From positions 667,501 to 731,500 of the forward strand of contig SPDT01000013.1 of assembly GCA_008477525.1 (NCBI GenBank): a DNA stretch of 64,000 nt, written 5' to 3'. Source of the DNA: Hypomyces perniciosus. Its lineage: Eukaryota; Ascomycota; Sordariomycetes; Hypocreales; Hypocreaceae. A program made the translations under genes and the position numbers. Below, piece after piece: positions 11,947-22,000 of the stretch (position 1 is the first letter of the stretch; every line of letters starts with the position of its first letter). Under the pieces are notes generated by a model that was not told the DNA's origin, did not search any database, and saw only the letters and a list, made by a program, of their open reading frames with translations.

Positions 11947-12526
11947 TATTAAAATAATGAGGTTATACTGAACTTTATTTATATATAGCTTTAAGGAAGG
12001 TGTATATAATACAGTAATAAAGAAATAACTAAAGGTTTACTAAGTAAATAATAAAATAAATAATTAAACTATATTTAATTTAATAGCTAAAAAGCTATAG
12101 AATATCTAGTAATATATAGCTATATTATAAAAGTAATTATAAAATAATACTTTATCTTTTATAACAATGTTTTAATTTAATAATAGGTATATAGTAGTAA
12201 AATTAGGTTTATAGCTGTATTTTTATTTTCCGCAAAATTTATTTATATATAAAATCACTTAAATTAACTTACAGTTATATAAATAGGAAATCATTTTAGT
12301 TAGATTTCTTATAATGCCTATTATAAGGATTATATTAAGTTTAAAGTAAGCGGGGTAGCTGGTCCTAGCTTAATTGTTATTGCTAAGGATAAAAGAGAAT
12401 TCTTAATTTATATTAAGGTTCCTTTAAAACTTAATTTAAGCGTTAGGCCTAATTCTAAGTCTAGCTAGAATAGGAAGGTTACTTAATTATACTAAAATCT
12501 TTACTTTTTAGCCCTCTTTTTTAATA
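11947..12526 (-). repeat. Copia-2C 3' LTR (580 bp)
   Basis: Reverse complement of the 580-bp Copia-2E LTR and of identical length. On the minus strand it begins TATTAAAAAAGAGGGC (original TGTTAAAAAGGAGGGC). It is preceded by the polypurine tract TTAAAGGGAG at 12527-12536. Confidence 0.88.
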
Positions 12527-13736
12527 CTCCCTTTAAAATAAACACTATCCTATATAACTTTAAAGTGAATATAGGATTTAAATATAGGAAAGTAACTAGA
12601 ATATAAAAATAAAAGGATAGTTAATATAGCTAAAAAAAAAGTAAAAAGGATAACTAATAGGTATAAGAAAAAAGGGGTAAAAACTTTAAATATAAACTTT
12701 AAGTAAAAGCTTAATATTAAAGAGACTTATAAAGTTCTTTAACTTTTAACTTAAAAAGGGCTTGATAAGCCTATTAGTAACTATTTTATTAGTTTCTAGA
12801 TAGTGAACTATAATAATACTATTTTTAACCTATTCTTTAATATAATTAAACTATAATAAAGTATATTTTATTTTATTATAAAAAGTAACGTTATTTAAAG
12901 TAGAAATAGCACTTTTATTATTATTAAGTAAACGGATTAGCTATTTAATTAATTAATCTATCTCTTTAAAGAGGCTAATAAGCCACTAAATCTCTTTAAT
13001 AGCTTTTCTAAAAGCTATAAACTCTACTTTTAATATAAAAGAATAGATAATTAAGCCTTTTTTTAATTTCCAGTTAATTAGCCTATTAATAACTATAATA
13101 CTATAACTATAAATAGATTTGTTGAATTTTTTATTTTTAGTAAAATTACTATTATAATAATTAATAAATATAGGATTAGATTTTCTAGTACATTAAATAG
13201 CTAGATTTTAAGTATTATTTAAATACTATAATAAATTATAGGCTGCATTTAAGTACTTTTTATATAGGCTTTAGAATTATTTTATTAGCTATTACACTAG
13301 AAAGCTAATATTTATTTAAATATAGATTATTAAATAAATAATAGTTTTAATAATAGCTTAAAAAAGCTTAATATTAGCTTTATCTAGTTTAGTTATAGTT
13401 TTATTAGTTAAAAGTAAAGGCTATAAAGGTAATTCAATAGGCTTTAAATCTTAAAGGTTAAAGAACTCTATAACTTTAATAATATACTGTTTCTAGGAAA
13501 GCTAAAAAAGACCTCTTTTTTTATCTTTAATTATTTAAACCTTTAAAAAGAAAAAAGCAAGGCTTTTATTTTCTATAATATAGACTTTATTGAAAGTTAA
13601 CTTTAATTAAATTATAGCTTTTTTTTTTATTTAATAAAAAGGTAGTTATTTATATAAGTAATAATAAAAATACTATTATTTAAATTATAAAAAATAATAA
13701 AGTTAAAAATTAACGGATTACATTTTAATTTATTTC
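12527..13736 (-). pseudogene. Copia-2C RNase H and C-terminal reverse transcriptase remnant
   Basis: The minus-strand sequence aligns base for base, allowing transitions, with Copia-2E. About 12,870-13,110 corresponds to the RNase H stretch and 13,600-13,700 to the reverse transcriptase block, with a degraded YIDN motif. Stops replace Gln and Trp codons throughout. The segment ends at ATTTC, the duplicated target of LTR-X, and resumes at 26516 exactly where the Copia-2E alignment predicts. Confidence 0.75.
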
Positions 13737-13998
13737 TTTCAGAGACCCTCTTTAGGGCAGACGGATTGGGCGAGGGGCTGCGACCCTAAGGAAAAGTAAA
13801 GGAGGTTAAAGAGCAGTCACTTAAAGACGAAATAGGTGCTAATAAGCAGGTAATAAGCCAGAAACTAATAGTTAAGTATAGCAGCAGTAGTTTACTGGTC
13901 TTTAAAGTCCTATATCTTCAGGGACTACAGTTACTTTTATATATATATTCCGGCCTATATAATATTATAAAAGCTCTAGAGCTTCTAGTCTTTTAACA
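13737..13998. repeat. LTR-X left LTR (262 bp)
   Basis: Less AT-rich than its partner (for example GGGCAGACGGATTGGGCGAG near 13,755). It aligns end to end with 26254-26515, differing mainly by C/T and G/A. It is followed by a run of eight C at about 14,003-14,010. Confidence 0.8.
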
Positions 13999-16900
13999 GG
14001 CTGCCCCCCCTTTTATAGCATTAACCTTAATGCCAGCGAGGACCCTATATTTAACTAGCTCCTTTCTAGCTTTTAATACCCTATTATTATACTAAACAGT
14101 AATTATTTTCTATATAGACGCTTTTTTAAGCCCTAGACTAAAATACTTTAATATATACTTAATAGCCTAAAAAGCTTTTAACTTTATAGTTTAAAAGTAT
14201 ACTTTTATATAATTAAATTTAAAGGGTAGCGAAAAGATCCTATATAATAAGCTAACTCTTTACTGTTAATATATAAGTAATTTACTTTATTTTTCTTTTC
14301 CCGATTTACTACTATATATATTATATATATCTTTACCTTACTTTTATTTTTATTTATAAACTCACTTTTTACTTACTTTTATCTTTTCCTTTTTTTTTTC
14401 CTTTTTATCTCTCTTTTTCTTTTAGCCCTTTTCCCTATATAGCTGCTTTTCCTATAAATATTCCTTTTTTTCGCCTCTCTTTACCAGTTAATTTATTATA
14501 CAATAATAGTTCTCTTTTCTAAGTTTAGCCTGAAACTATAAGTCTCCTCCTTCCTTCTGCAATAAATATTGCCGCTTTATAAGTTTTCTATAATTAATTT
14601 CTTACTATAACTTCCTATCTAATATACTTACAGCCCTATTTTAAAAAATAACAGCAATTCTGCAGTATCCAGGAACCTTAATATAGCGAGCCTGTTTTCG
14701 TTTACAGCTAATACTATCTTAATTGCGTCTCTATTAAAATACCCTCCCCTTAAAATTACTACGCCTTTGCCAGCAAAACGCTGCAAAGCCGCTAGCAACT
14801 TAACCTAATAGGTATTTTAGTATAAATATAACTATTAGCTACTGTTAACTCACTATAGATACTTTGCCTTATACTGTTATTATCTTAACCTTTTAATTAA
14901 ATAGAATGCGAAATTAAGAAAAGAACTGCTTTAATACTATAACAATAAATATAAGTTTTATGCAATTAAAAAGCAAAACTTTTTATACTAATTTATATTA
15001 TATTAACTGCTTTTTTTTTTAAGCTTCCCTCCTATACCTACAGGTACCCTACCTTTTAAGTGCCTACTCACTAAAATTCATAACCTCTTAATTAGCTATT
15101 AAGAAAAACAAGCTTAACAATACTCCTTTACGCCTCTTAGGCATTTAAAAAAAGATAGCGAATACTATTAGACTTTAAGTAAACTAAGGATAATTAAACC
15201 TTACTGCTGCTAGGCAGGCAGTAATCTAGTAATAAAAAAAAGCACTCTTTTACTTTTAAAATAAAAAAGGACTATAATCCTCCCACTTATACTTAAAAAA
15301 CGCTATATTAATAATAAATATATTAAAACTAATATCCTTAGACTTAATTTTAGTTTTAATATAAAACCTAATATCTCTCTTCTTTAAAAAGGACTTAAAA
15401 AAGCCTCTTTTCCTCTTTTTAAAGCAGGCTAATAAAAATACCTACCTTTAATAATAGTAAGTAGTTTACTGTAGCCTATAAAATCTTTATATAGATTAAG
15501 AAAATTAATATAATTTAAAAGGCTAGATAAAAAGTTTTATTTTTAATAGCTTAAATTATTAATAACTGCTTAGTTAAATATTAAAAAAATATTATCTTTT
15601 CGCTGCTTTATAAATAAATAAAGCACTTATTAATACTTTTAAAGGCCTTTTTTTTAAAAGCCTTTATAGACTTTAAAAAGTTAAATAAAAAACCCCTTTT
15701 AATTTAATTAATAACTATACAGCCAGTTACTAAAAAGACCTACTAAAATAATAAATAATAATAAACTAAACCTTACCCTGTAACTTAAATTAACCTAGGC
15801 GCCTTGCCAATAACTAATAGCTTAAAGTAAATTATATAAACTATAATTGCAGTTAAAGGCATAAATAAAAACCTTTTAATAGGAAAAGAAAGTAAATTTA
15901 CTTTATAAAATAATAAAAAGCTAACCTTTATTATAAAAACTAATATAAAAAAATAAACTATAACTTTTAAAAAGCTAAATAATAAAATCTTCCTTTAAGT
16001 CCCTTTAAACTATAATTAAAGGAAAATTACTGCTATTAAAGCTAAATAAGAAATTATTAAAATAAAAAAACTTAAAAATAAAAATATTATTTACTTTTAA
16101 AAAGTAAAGTTAAACTTTATATTAAAAATTAATAATAATAAAATTAAATAGAAAATCCTTACTTTAAGCCTAATTATAAAGGCTAGCGGCCTAAAAATTA
16201 AAAAAGTATATAAATAAAAGAGTTTTTTATATAAAGTATCCTTAAATACTATACTAATACTTTAAGCACTTTCTTTATTAATATATTAATCTTAATTAAA
16301 GCTTAAAAAAGTATTAAGTTTAAAAAACTTTTAATCTTTTATTAAAAGGCCCCCTTTAATAAAACTACTAATACCTACTATTACTTTATCTCTTTAAAGA
16401 GGAAATTAAAATAAACTTTAAATTCTTTAACTATTTAGCTTTAATAAAGCTTTAAACCTAAAAGGCATAAATAATTTAATATAATAAATGCCTTAACTTT
16501 TATAACCTTTAAAAGTATATTAAAACTATATATTATAAAAAGTATAGTAAGCCTGCCTTTTAATATATTAATAAAAATAAAAACTATAATAACTTTATTT
16601 AATATATTAACTGCTTTAAACTTGATTAGTTTAATGCTTTAAACTGCTATATATATTTAACTATTAAAAATAGTATAAAATGTATAATATTAAAAAATAA
16701 TTTAAAAGTATTAAAAAACTTAAAATTTAAAAATTCTAGAAAAAGAACCCCGCCCCCTTTACTTTTAAGCCTAAACCTAATATACTTAAAGGAAAAGTTG
16801 TTTAAACTGCTCTGGCTAAATCTCCCACTACTTTTAAAGCTTAGATCTAGGGACCTTTCCTTTTAAGCGGGATAATACCCTTTACCCTTATAATAAAGCC

Positions 16901-17800
16901 CCTTTAAAATAAAATTAACCTAATAAACATCCTTAACAGTTTATTAAAAGAAAACTTACCAGCCTACTCTATAATAAAGGTTACTAATCTAAATAACTGT
17001 ATAAATAATGCTTTAAAAGAATCCCTTAAAGGAAATAAACTTTATAAATATAATCTATAAATAATAAACCCTATTAAAACTATTAAAAAAACTTTAGCCT
17101 AAAAATCTTTTAGGCTAATATAAAAAAGTAAAGATAATATTATAATATAGCTCTTTTACTAGCCTAAAAAAACAGCTTTAATATTATATATATCTAAAAG
17201 CTATAAATTAATTAAAATACTATATTATCTAAAAAATAAATAAAATCTTACTTTAACTTTTAGATATTTAACCTATTTAATAACTAAAAAGAGACTAAAC
17301 CCTTTATCTTTATATATATTAAAAAATCACTAAATCTATAATATTAATAACTTTTACCTTTAAAACTAAAAAATCACTGCATTTATTAAATAAAAGTCTA
17401 TAGCTATATTATTATTAACATTTACTATAAAGCTTCTTTTAATACTATAATAAAAACCCTTAAAAGGTAAAGTCAGCCCCCTTTAAACTTAATTATAATA
17501 AAAGACTTTAATATATTATATTAAATATAGTAATTAAGCTAAATCTTAACTATTATAGGTAATAGAGTAGTTAAATAAGCGAATAGATATAATTTAATCC
17601 CTGCTTTAATAAATACCCTTGTAAGGGATTTAAGAAAATATATTAACTTTATTTTCTTTAATTACTTTATATTAATAACTATTATAAAAAACCTATATAT
17701 AGGCTTATGTTATTATATAAAAGTTTAATATAACCCCTATACTATTATCTAGACAATTAATATAAATGCATTTGTTATATTTTAAAAAGCAATTGCTTAT
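13999..17800 (+). pseudogene. LINE-like fragment: zinc-knuckle ORF1 and start of an APE endonuclease
   Basis: A pyrimidine-rich leader (about 14,270-14,500) precedes a degenerate plus-strand coding region. At 16,470-16,690 the frame shows three successive knuckle-like patterns (C-x2-C-x4-H-x4-C spacing, with Cys and His often decayed to Tyr or Asn), as in ORF1 of fungal Tad-type LINEs. At about 17,495-17,535 it reads IIIKDFNILY followed by stop-interrupted Q-I-W positions. This fits the APE-type endonuclease block GDFNxHHxxW. No reverse transcriptase domain follows; sequence gives way near 17.8-17.9 kb to a Gypsy-1 3' end. It could also be part of LTR-X's own interior, but the DFN block is characteristic of non-LTR elements. 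Confidence 0.5.
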
Positions 17801-17959
17801 ATAATACTTGAAGCTATACAAAAATAATAAAAATAAAGTATAATATTAAAACGGTTAATATTAATTAAATCTATAAATTTACAATAATAAAAAAGTAATT
17901 TAATATAAATAGGCTATAGATTATTAAATATAATAAATAGTTAAGGAAAAAGATATTAT

Positions 17960-18430
17960 ATATTAGAAAGGGGAAAAGATTAAATAAATCTTAATAATAA
18001 AATTGATAAGAGGGGGATATTATATTATAACTTAATTATATTAAAAACCAGGTTATAGGGATATAAGAGAATATTAATTATACTAACCAATCATTAAAAA
18101 GTAATTACTGCATTAAAAGTAATTACTTAAATGCTTACTGTATTAAAATATATAATTATTTACTTAATTACTACACTATTACAGTAATTGCAGTAATGCT
18201 TATTAAAATATTAGTAATTACATATAGATTTTTTTTATATACATATAACTAGCTTATCATTTATTTAATATAGTTATTTAAATAGTTGTTAATAAATTGC
18301 ATTTACTAGAACCACCTATTTTATAGAATTATAACTATATTACCCTACTTAGTATTTATCCCTAACCTCTCTATTAACATAAACCTACAGACCTTAGTTT
18401 ATCCCTTAAGAAATTACCCGGATCATTACA
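17960..18430 (+). mobile_element. Gypsy-1 3' end fragment with variant LTR
   Basis: The polypurine tract AAGAGGGGGATAT is followed by an LTR (18023-18430, about 408 bp). Its first ~40 and last ~190 bases match Gypsy-1B, but its centre is replaced by a different AT-rich sequence with repeated GTAATTACTGCA-like motifs in both orientations. It reads plus-strand. Only a few dozen bases of interior survive upstream, so this is a truncated copy, not a solo LTR. Confidence 0.7.
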
Positions 18431-18897
18431 ATTTGATAGCTTAATATAAGCGAAAAATCTATAAAGTTACTTTATAGCATTTAATTAAACTATTGTAATT
18501 ATTATTCTTAAGCTATTAATAAAATTTATTTTAAATAATTAATCCAGTTAATTTACGTTTTTCTTTAAAATAATTAAGTTATTATTATTGAATATCTCCT
18601 TTTAAATAAAAAATAATATAAATAATTTTATAAATTACTTAAAAAAAATTATTAAAAAATAATTTAAACTGCCTTTTAATAATAGTAAAAAAAGTCTATA
18701 ATTCTGCTTAAAAGTTTCCTTTATAATAAAAGGCTTGAATTTACACTTTACTTTAATTACCTTGATAAAGTTATTTTAAACTAATAGTATATAATAGGCT
18801 AATTATAAGCAATAAACCTTTAATTTTTAAAAGTTTAAAAAAAAGGTTTTCCCTTTTAATAAAAGTATTTAAATATCTCCTTTTTAAATATATTTAC
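18431..18897. other. Unresolved interior of LTR-X, left of Copia-1A
   Basis: Very AT-rich and without recognisable motifs. It continues across the Copia-1A insertion to 26031-26253, sharing the TTTAC duplication (18893-18897 and 26026-26030). Confidence 0.5.
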
Positions 18898-19161
18898 TGT
18901 GGCGGAGCGCGGCACAGCTATATGGAGCATAGAGAGATAGGAAACGAAGCTTGATTCTATGAAAGAGAATATGCCATAGTGGCCTCGCTATATATACATA
19001 TAGCTAACACAAAGAAGAAGCTGTGTGCAGGCGCTTACAGCGCCTGCATAGTCTGACACATCGCTTATGCGATGTGTGTGTCAGCTTGTATCTGCTTACA
19101 TAGCAGATAAGAGCTCCCTAGCGCTGATAAGCGGTAGGGCCCCGGCCTACTCAACCCAATA
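18898..19161 (-). repeat. Copia-1A 3' LTR with a five-hairpin array
   Basis: On the plus strand it runs TGTGGCGGAGC to CAACCCAATA, so the sense LTR starts TATTGGG and ends CCACA rather than TG...CA. TSD placement (TTTAC) and the third copy at 42168 both support these ends. Between 18,986 and 19,139 lie five consecutive inverted repeats with short loops. Four lie at 19026-19048, 19053-19084, 19089-19109 and 19116-19139, and an AT-rich one precedes them. Confidence 0.88.
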
Positions 19162-19512
19162 CACCCCCCAGTTAATAAGGCTATTCCCAATGCCTTATTA
19201 ACTGCTACTCTAGCCTATCCATGGTGTTGTGACTGACTGGCCGCGCTCTTAGAGCCTCTTTTGCTTAGTTAGAAGCTCCTTGTTGTGAACATGTATCGAT
19301 ATTCTGTTGTAGAGGTGAAAGGAATGTAAGCGCCGTAACTATTGTTGTTCTGTGATAATAGGAAGTTGAACAATAAAGCTCCTAAGCAGGTGAATCGGTC
19401 CTGAACAGCTAGAATGGGTATATTAGCTGCCCCCCTGGCCTTTATTCCTCGCTCTTCTTCTTCAGTCATCAACATCATCATCATCAACATTAACAACAAT
19501 ATCAACAGCAAC

Positions 19513-20065
19513 ATGGCCCCCGCTGTAAGTATCACGCTTCCGACTGATTCCCTTCGCGCTGCGTGTTTATTAGCTGACAGCGAAATCGCAGAAGAAGAAT
19601 ACCTTGTCGGTGAAGCGTGGTTGTGGTTGCCCCCTGAAGGTGGCTTGTTGCGATATTAGTTGCTCGGCTGGCTGAGCGGCCACGCCTGTTACTGCTCCTG
19701 CGCCTGCTCCTGCGCTGTCTCCTGCTCTTGCGCCGGCTGGTCCCGGCCAGTCCAGGCGTGCTGCGGCTGTTGCCGCTCTTGACGTGCGCTTGGCTGCTGT
19801 TTGTAAAGCACGCCTCGCTGCTGAGGCAGCTTTATCCTCATCTTTGTCGGCTCCTCCTCTTACTGCTGCTGTCCCGGCCCTTGCCCCTGTCGCTGCTGCT
19901 GCTGCTCCTCCCGCTACTCCTGCCGCTGCCCCTGCTGCTGTGCTGTTATCCCCTCTTTGTAAGGGTTGTCTGAAGTCGGCAATTGCCGGCAAGGGAGACT
20001 TCTCCCAGTGTATTTCCGTCGCCTGCTCTCGGCAGTGCGCTGTTTACTTTAGTGGTAATTACTGA
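19513..20065 (+). CDS. Ala/Pro-rich Cys-motif protein, antisense to Copia-1A gag-pol (hypothetical)
   Basis: Plus-strand coding-like block inside Copia-1A, between RNase H and the 3' LTR. An ATG at 19513 opens a 48-codon frame (MAPAVSITLPTDSLRAA...). A second frame, open from about 19,676 to the TGA at 20,063-20,065, is rich in Ala, Pro and Leu. It ends with a Cys cluster: C-x2-C at CKGC, then Cys residues at SQC, AC and RQC. A 67-nt intron (GTGAAG donor at 19610, AG at 19675-19676) would join the frames in phase, but no good branch point is visible; a GTAAGT donor at 19525 is another option. Composition is markedly GC-rich with few RIP stops. Ala/Pro-rich proteins ending in Cys clusters are common in fungal repeats and have no firm function. 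The reverse strand of the same block is also open (19570-19992), so assignment to the plus strand is inference from the start, the Cys motif and the splice signals. Confidence 0.45.
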
Positions 20066-20255
20066 TATGCCCCTTAGTAAGCTCCTCTTTGACTTGCCTG
20101 TATTGCTCTTTTAATTATATACTCTACAGTTATTTAGTGCTTACACCGATTGCGTGCTGGCTCTTTTAAGCTGTAAGTGAGGAGGATGACCGGGTAAGTA
20201 TACTCTCCTTTCTTTATACGCTTACAAGCTTATGTAATTAGATGGCAACCCGGTG

Positions 20256-20450
20256 CAAAAAGGCATTGCGCCTTTAATTTAACCTGTTAGAGGAGGAGAA
20301 CTCGGTTTACCTTAAAAAGGCTGCTGCCTTGGGCAGCAGCGATAATAATAATAACGCCTTTCGCGCGCAGGCGCGCGAGGGCTGGAAAGCTCTCGGAGAA
20401 TAGTTATTGCAGTGATAGGATATGCCTTTATGGCTGGCGGCCTACAGGCC
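20256..20450. repeat. Cluster of four GC-rich hairpins
   Basis: Four tight inverted repeats follow the antisense frame. They are AAAGGC/GCCTTT (20259-20275), GCTGCTGCC/GGCAGCAGC with loop TTG (20320-20340), TCGCGCGC/GCGCGCGA with a two-base loop (20361-20378) and GGCCT/AGGCC (20439-20450). A short ATA run separates the middle two. Possible transcript-end or RNA-structure element of Copia-1; role unknown. Confidence 0.7.
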
Positions 20451-20599
20451 AGAATTGACCGGTTTCCCGTATTCTTATATATTCTATTCTAGTGACTGTA
20501 TATCTGCTAAGTTTAATAGTGCTTTAAAATGCTTGAAGCGCTGCTGTGGTAGGGCTTTAGTAAGCCTATTAGTAGGTATAAAGTTAGTGGAAAGATAGG

Positions 20600-22000
20600 A
20601 AACTGTAAACAATCCTTTCTAGTATTCTTGCCAAAGCTATATATTTTATATATTAATATAATGCGGGCGAGTGCTAATTCGTATACTCTCTCTAATTACA
20701 AGACGTATAGTTAGTTAATTATTACAATTAATATTCCAATTAGCGCCGGGCTTAAATTTTATTTCCCAGAAAAGGCAATATAAACCTATAGCCTCCTTTA
20801 CTATTTAGGTAAAGGCAAGCAGCTTAGCTTCCGTTATAGATGTGCTGACAGTACTTTAGCGCATTGTATTCTATAAGATAAAGCCTGAGAAAAGTGTAAT
20901 AAGATACCTTTAAAACGATCTCCGAGTATTTATATTATTAGCGAAGGAAGTATTGCTTAAAGCGGTTAAGACCTGTATTTCTCCTTGCCCTTTATATTGA
21001 AGAGCTAGGAAACACTATATATATAGATAGCGGATTAGCTGGTTAACTGCTTTAAAGTGCTCCTTGCTGGGGTTGGTTAGAAACTGTGATAAAGCCGAGG
21101 CGCTGTAAGCCATGTCAGGCCTTATTATAATAGCTGTATAGAGCACTGATCCTACTTTCTCTTAATATATTTTAATAGTTGCTTTTAAAGCTTGCGATAT
21201 ACTCTTCCGGAGCTCTATAACAGGTATCGGAATTATAGGAAGCTATATTCCTTTATTAAGCCTAAATCGTTTCGCAATTTTCTTAAGATAGGTCTTATAG
21301 GAAAGGTATATCCTATACTCTATACAGTTACAAGTGATTTTAATCCCTAAGAACTACTGCGCGTCTCCTCCACTATAGAGCTCGTACTTCGCTTCTAGAG
21401 CGTTTAATAGTTTAGTATAAAGAGCTTTGTCGTTACGATAATATATAATTAAGATATTATCTATATAGAACACAACGAAGATCTTTTAAGCTTTATTATA
21501 GAAGAGACAGGGCTCTTTAAAGCTTAAGATTAACCCTTGTTGCCTTAAGGTCGAAGATAGTTCATCAAACCACAGCTTTAGTGAGTCCTTTAAGCCATAT
21601 AAGGCTTTCGCGAGCTTCAGACAGATATTCGGCTGCTTGAAACCCTCGGGGAGCTTACACACAACTAGTTTCAAGTTCTTGTCCCTCGAGGCATTAAGAA
21701 AAGCGTTCTTAATATCGTACTGCTTTAACTTAAGGTCGAATCTTGCTGCAAGAGCAATAAACATACAGAAAGAACGCGCTGCTAATATAGCTGCATATAT
21801 ACTCTCTATAGTAAAGCGCTCTTATAAATCCCCGCGGACTATAAGGCGAGCTTTACAGTGTTCCAGATTTCCATTCTGGTCGAACTTATAAGTGAAAACC
21901 TAATATACTAGTAGTGGCTTTATCGTCGCCTCTAAGCGTAGTATCTCTTACTAGGTCCCTTTTATATACAGAGAGTTAATCTCGTTACGCGCAGCTTACT
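20600..22000 (-). pseudogene. Copia-1A reverse transcriptase and RNase H region
   Basis: The minus-strand frame 21764-21486 is free of stops and reads QYDIKNAFLNASRDKNLKLV, then KLPEGFKQPN and KALYGLKDSLKLWFDELSS. This is the RVT_2 core of Copia elements (D-x-x-x-AFLNG, LYGLKQSP-x-x-W). About 21,440-21,490 gives FVVFYIDNILIIY, the YVDD catalytic block with its second Asp changed to Asn. Around 21,000-21,180 it reads GSVLYTAIITRPDMAYSAS, the conserved start of the tether/RNase H region. Downstream RNase H (about 20,600-20,990) is more decayed. Stops replace Gln codons, so it is inactive as it stands. Confidence 0.85.
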
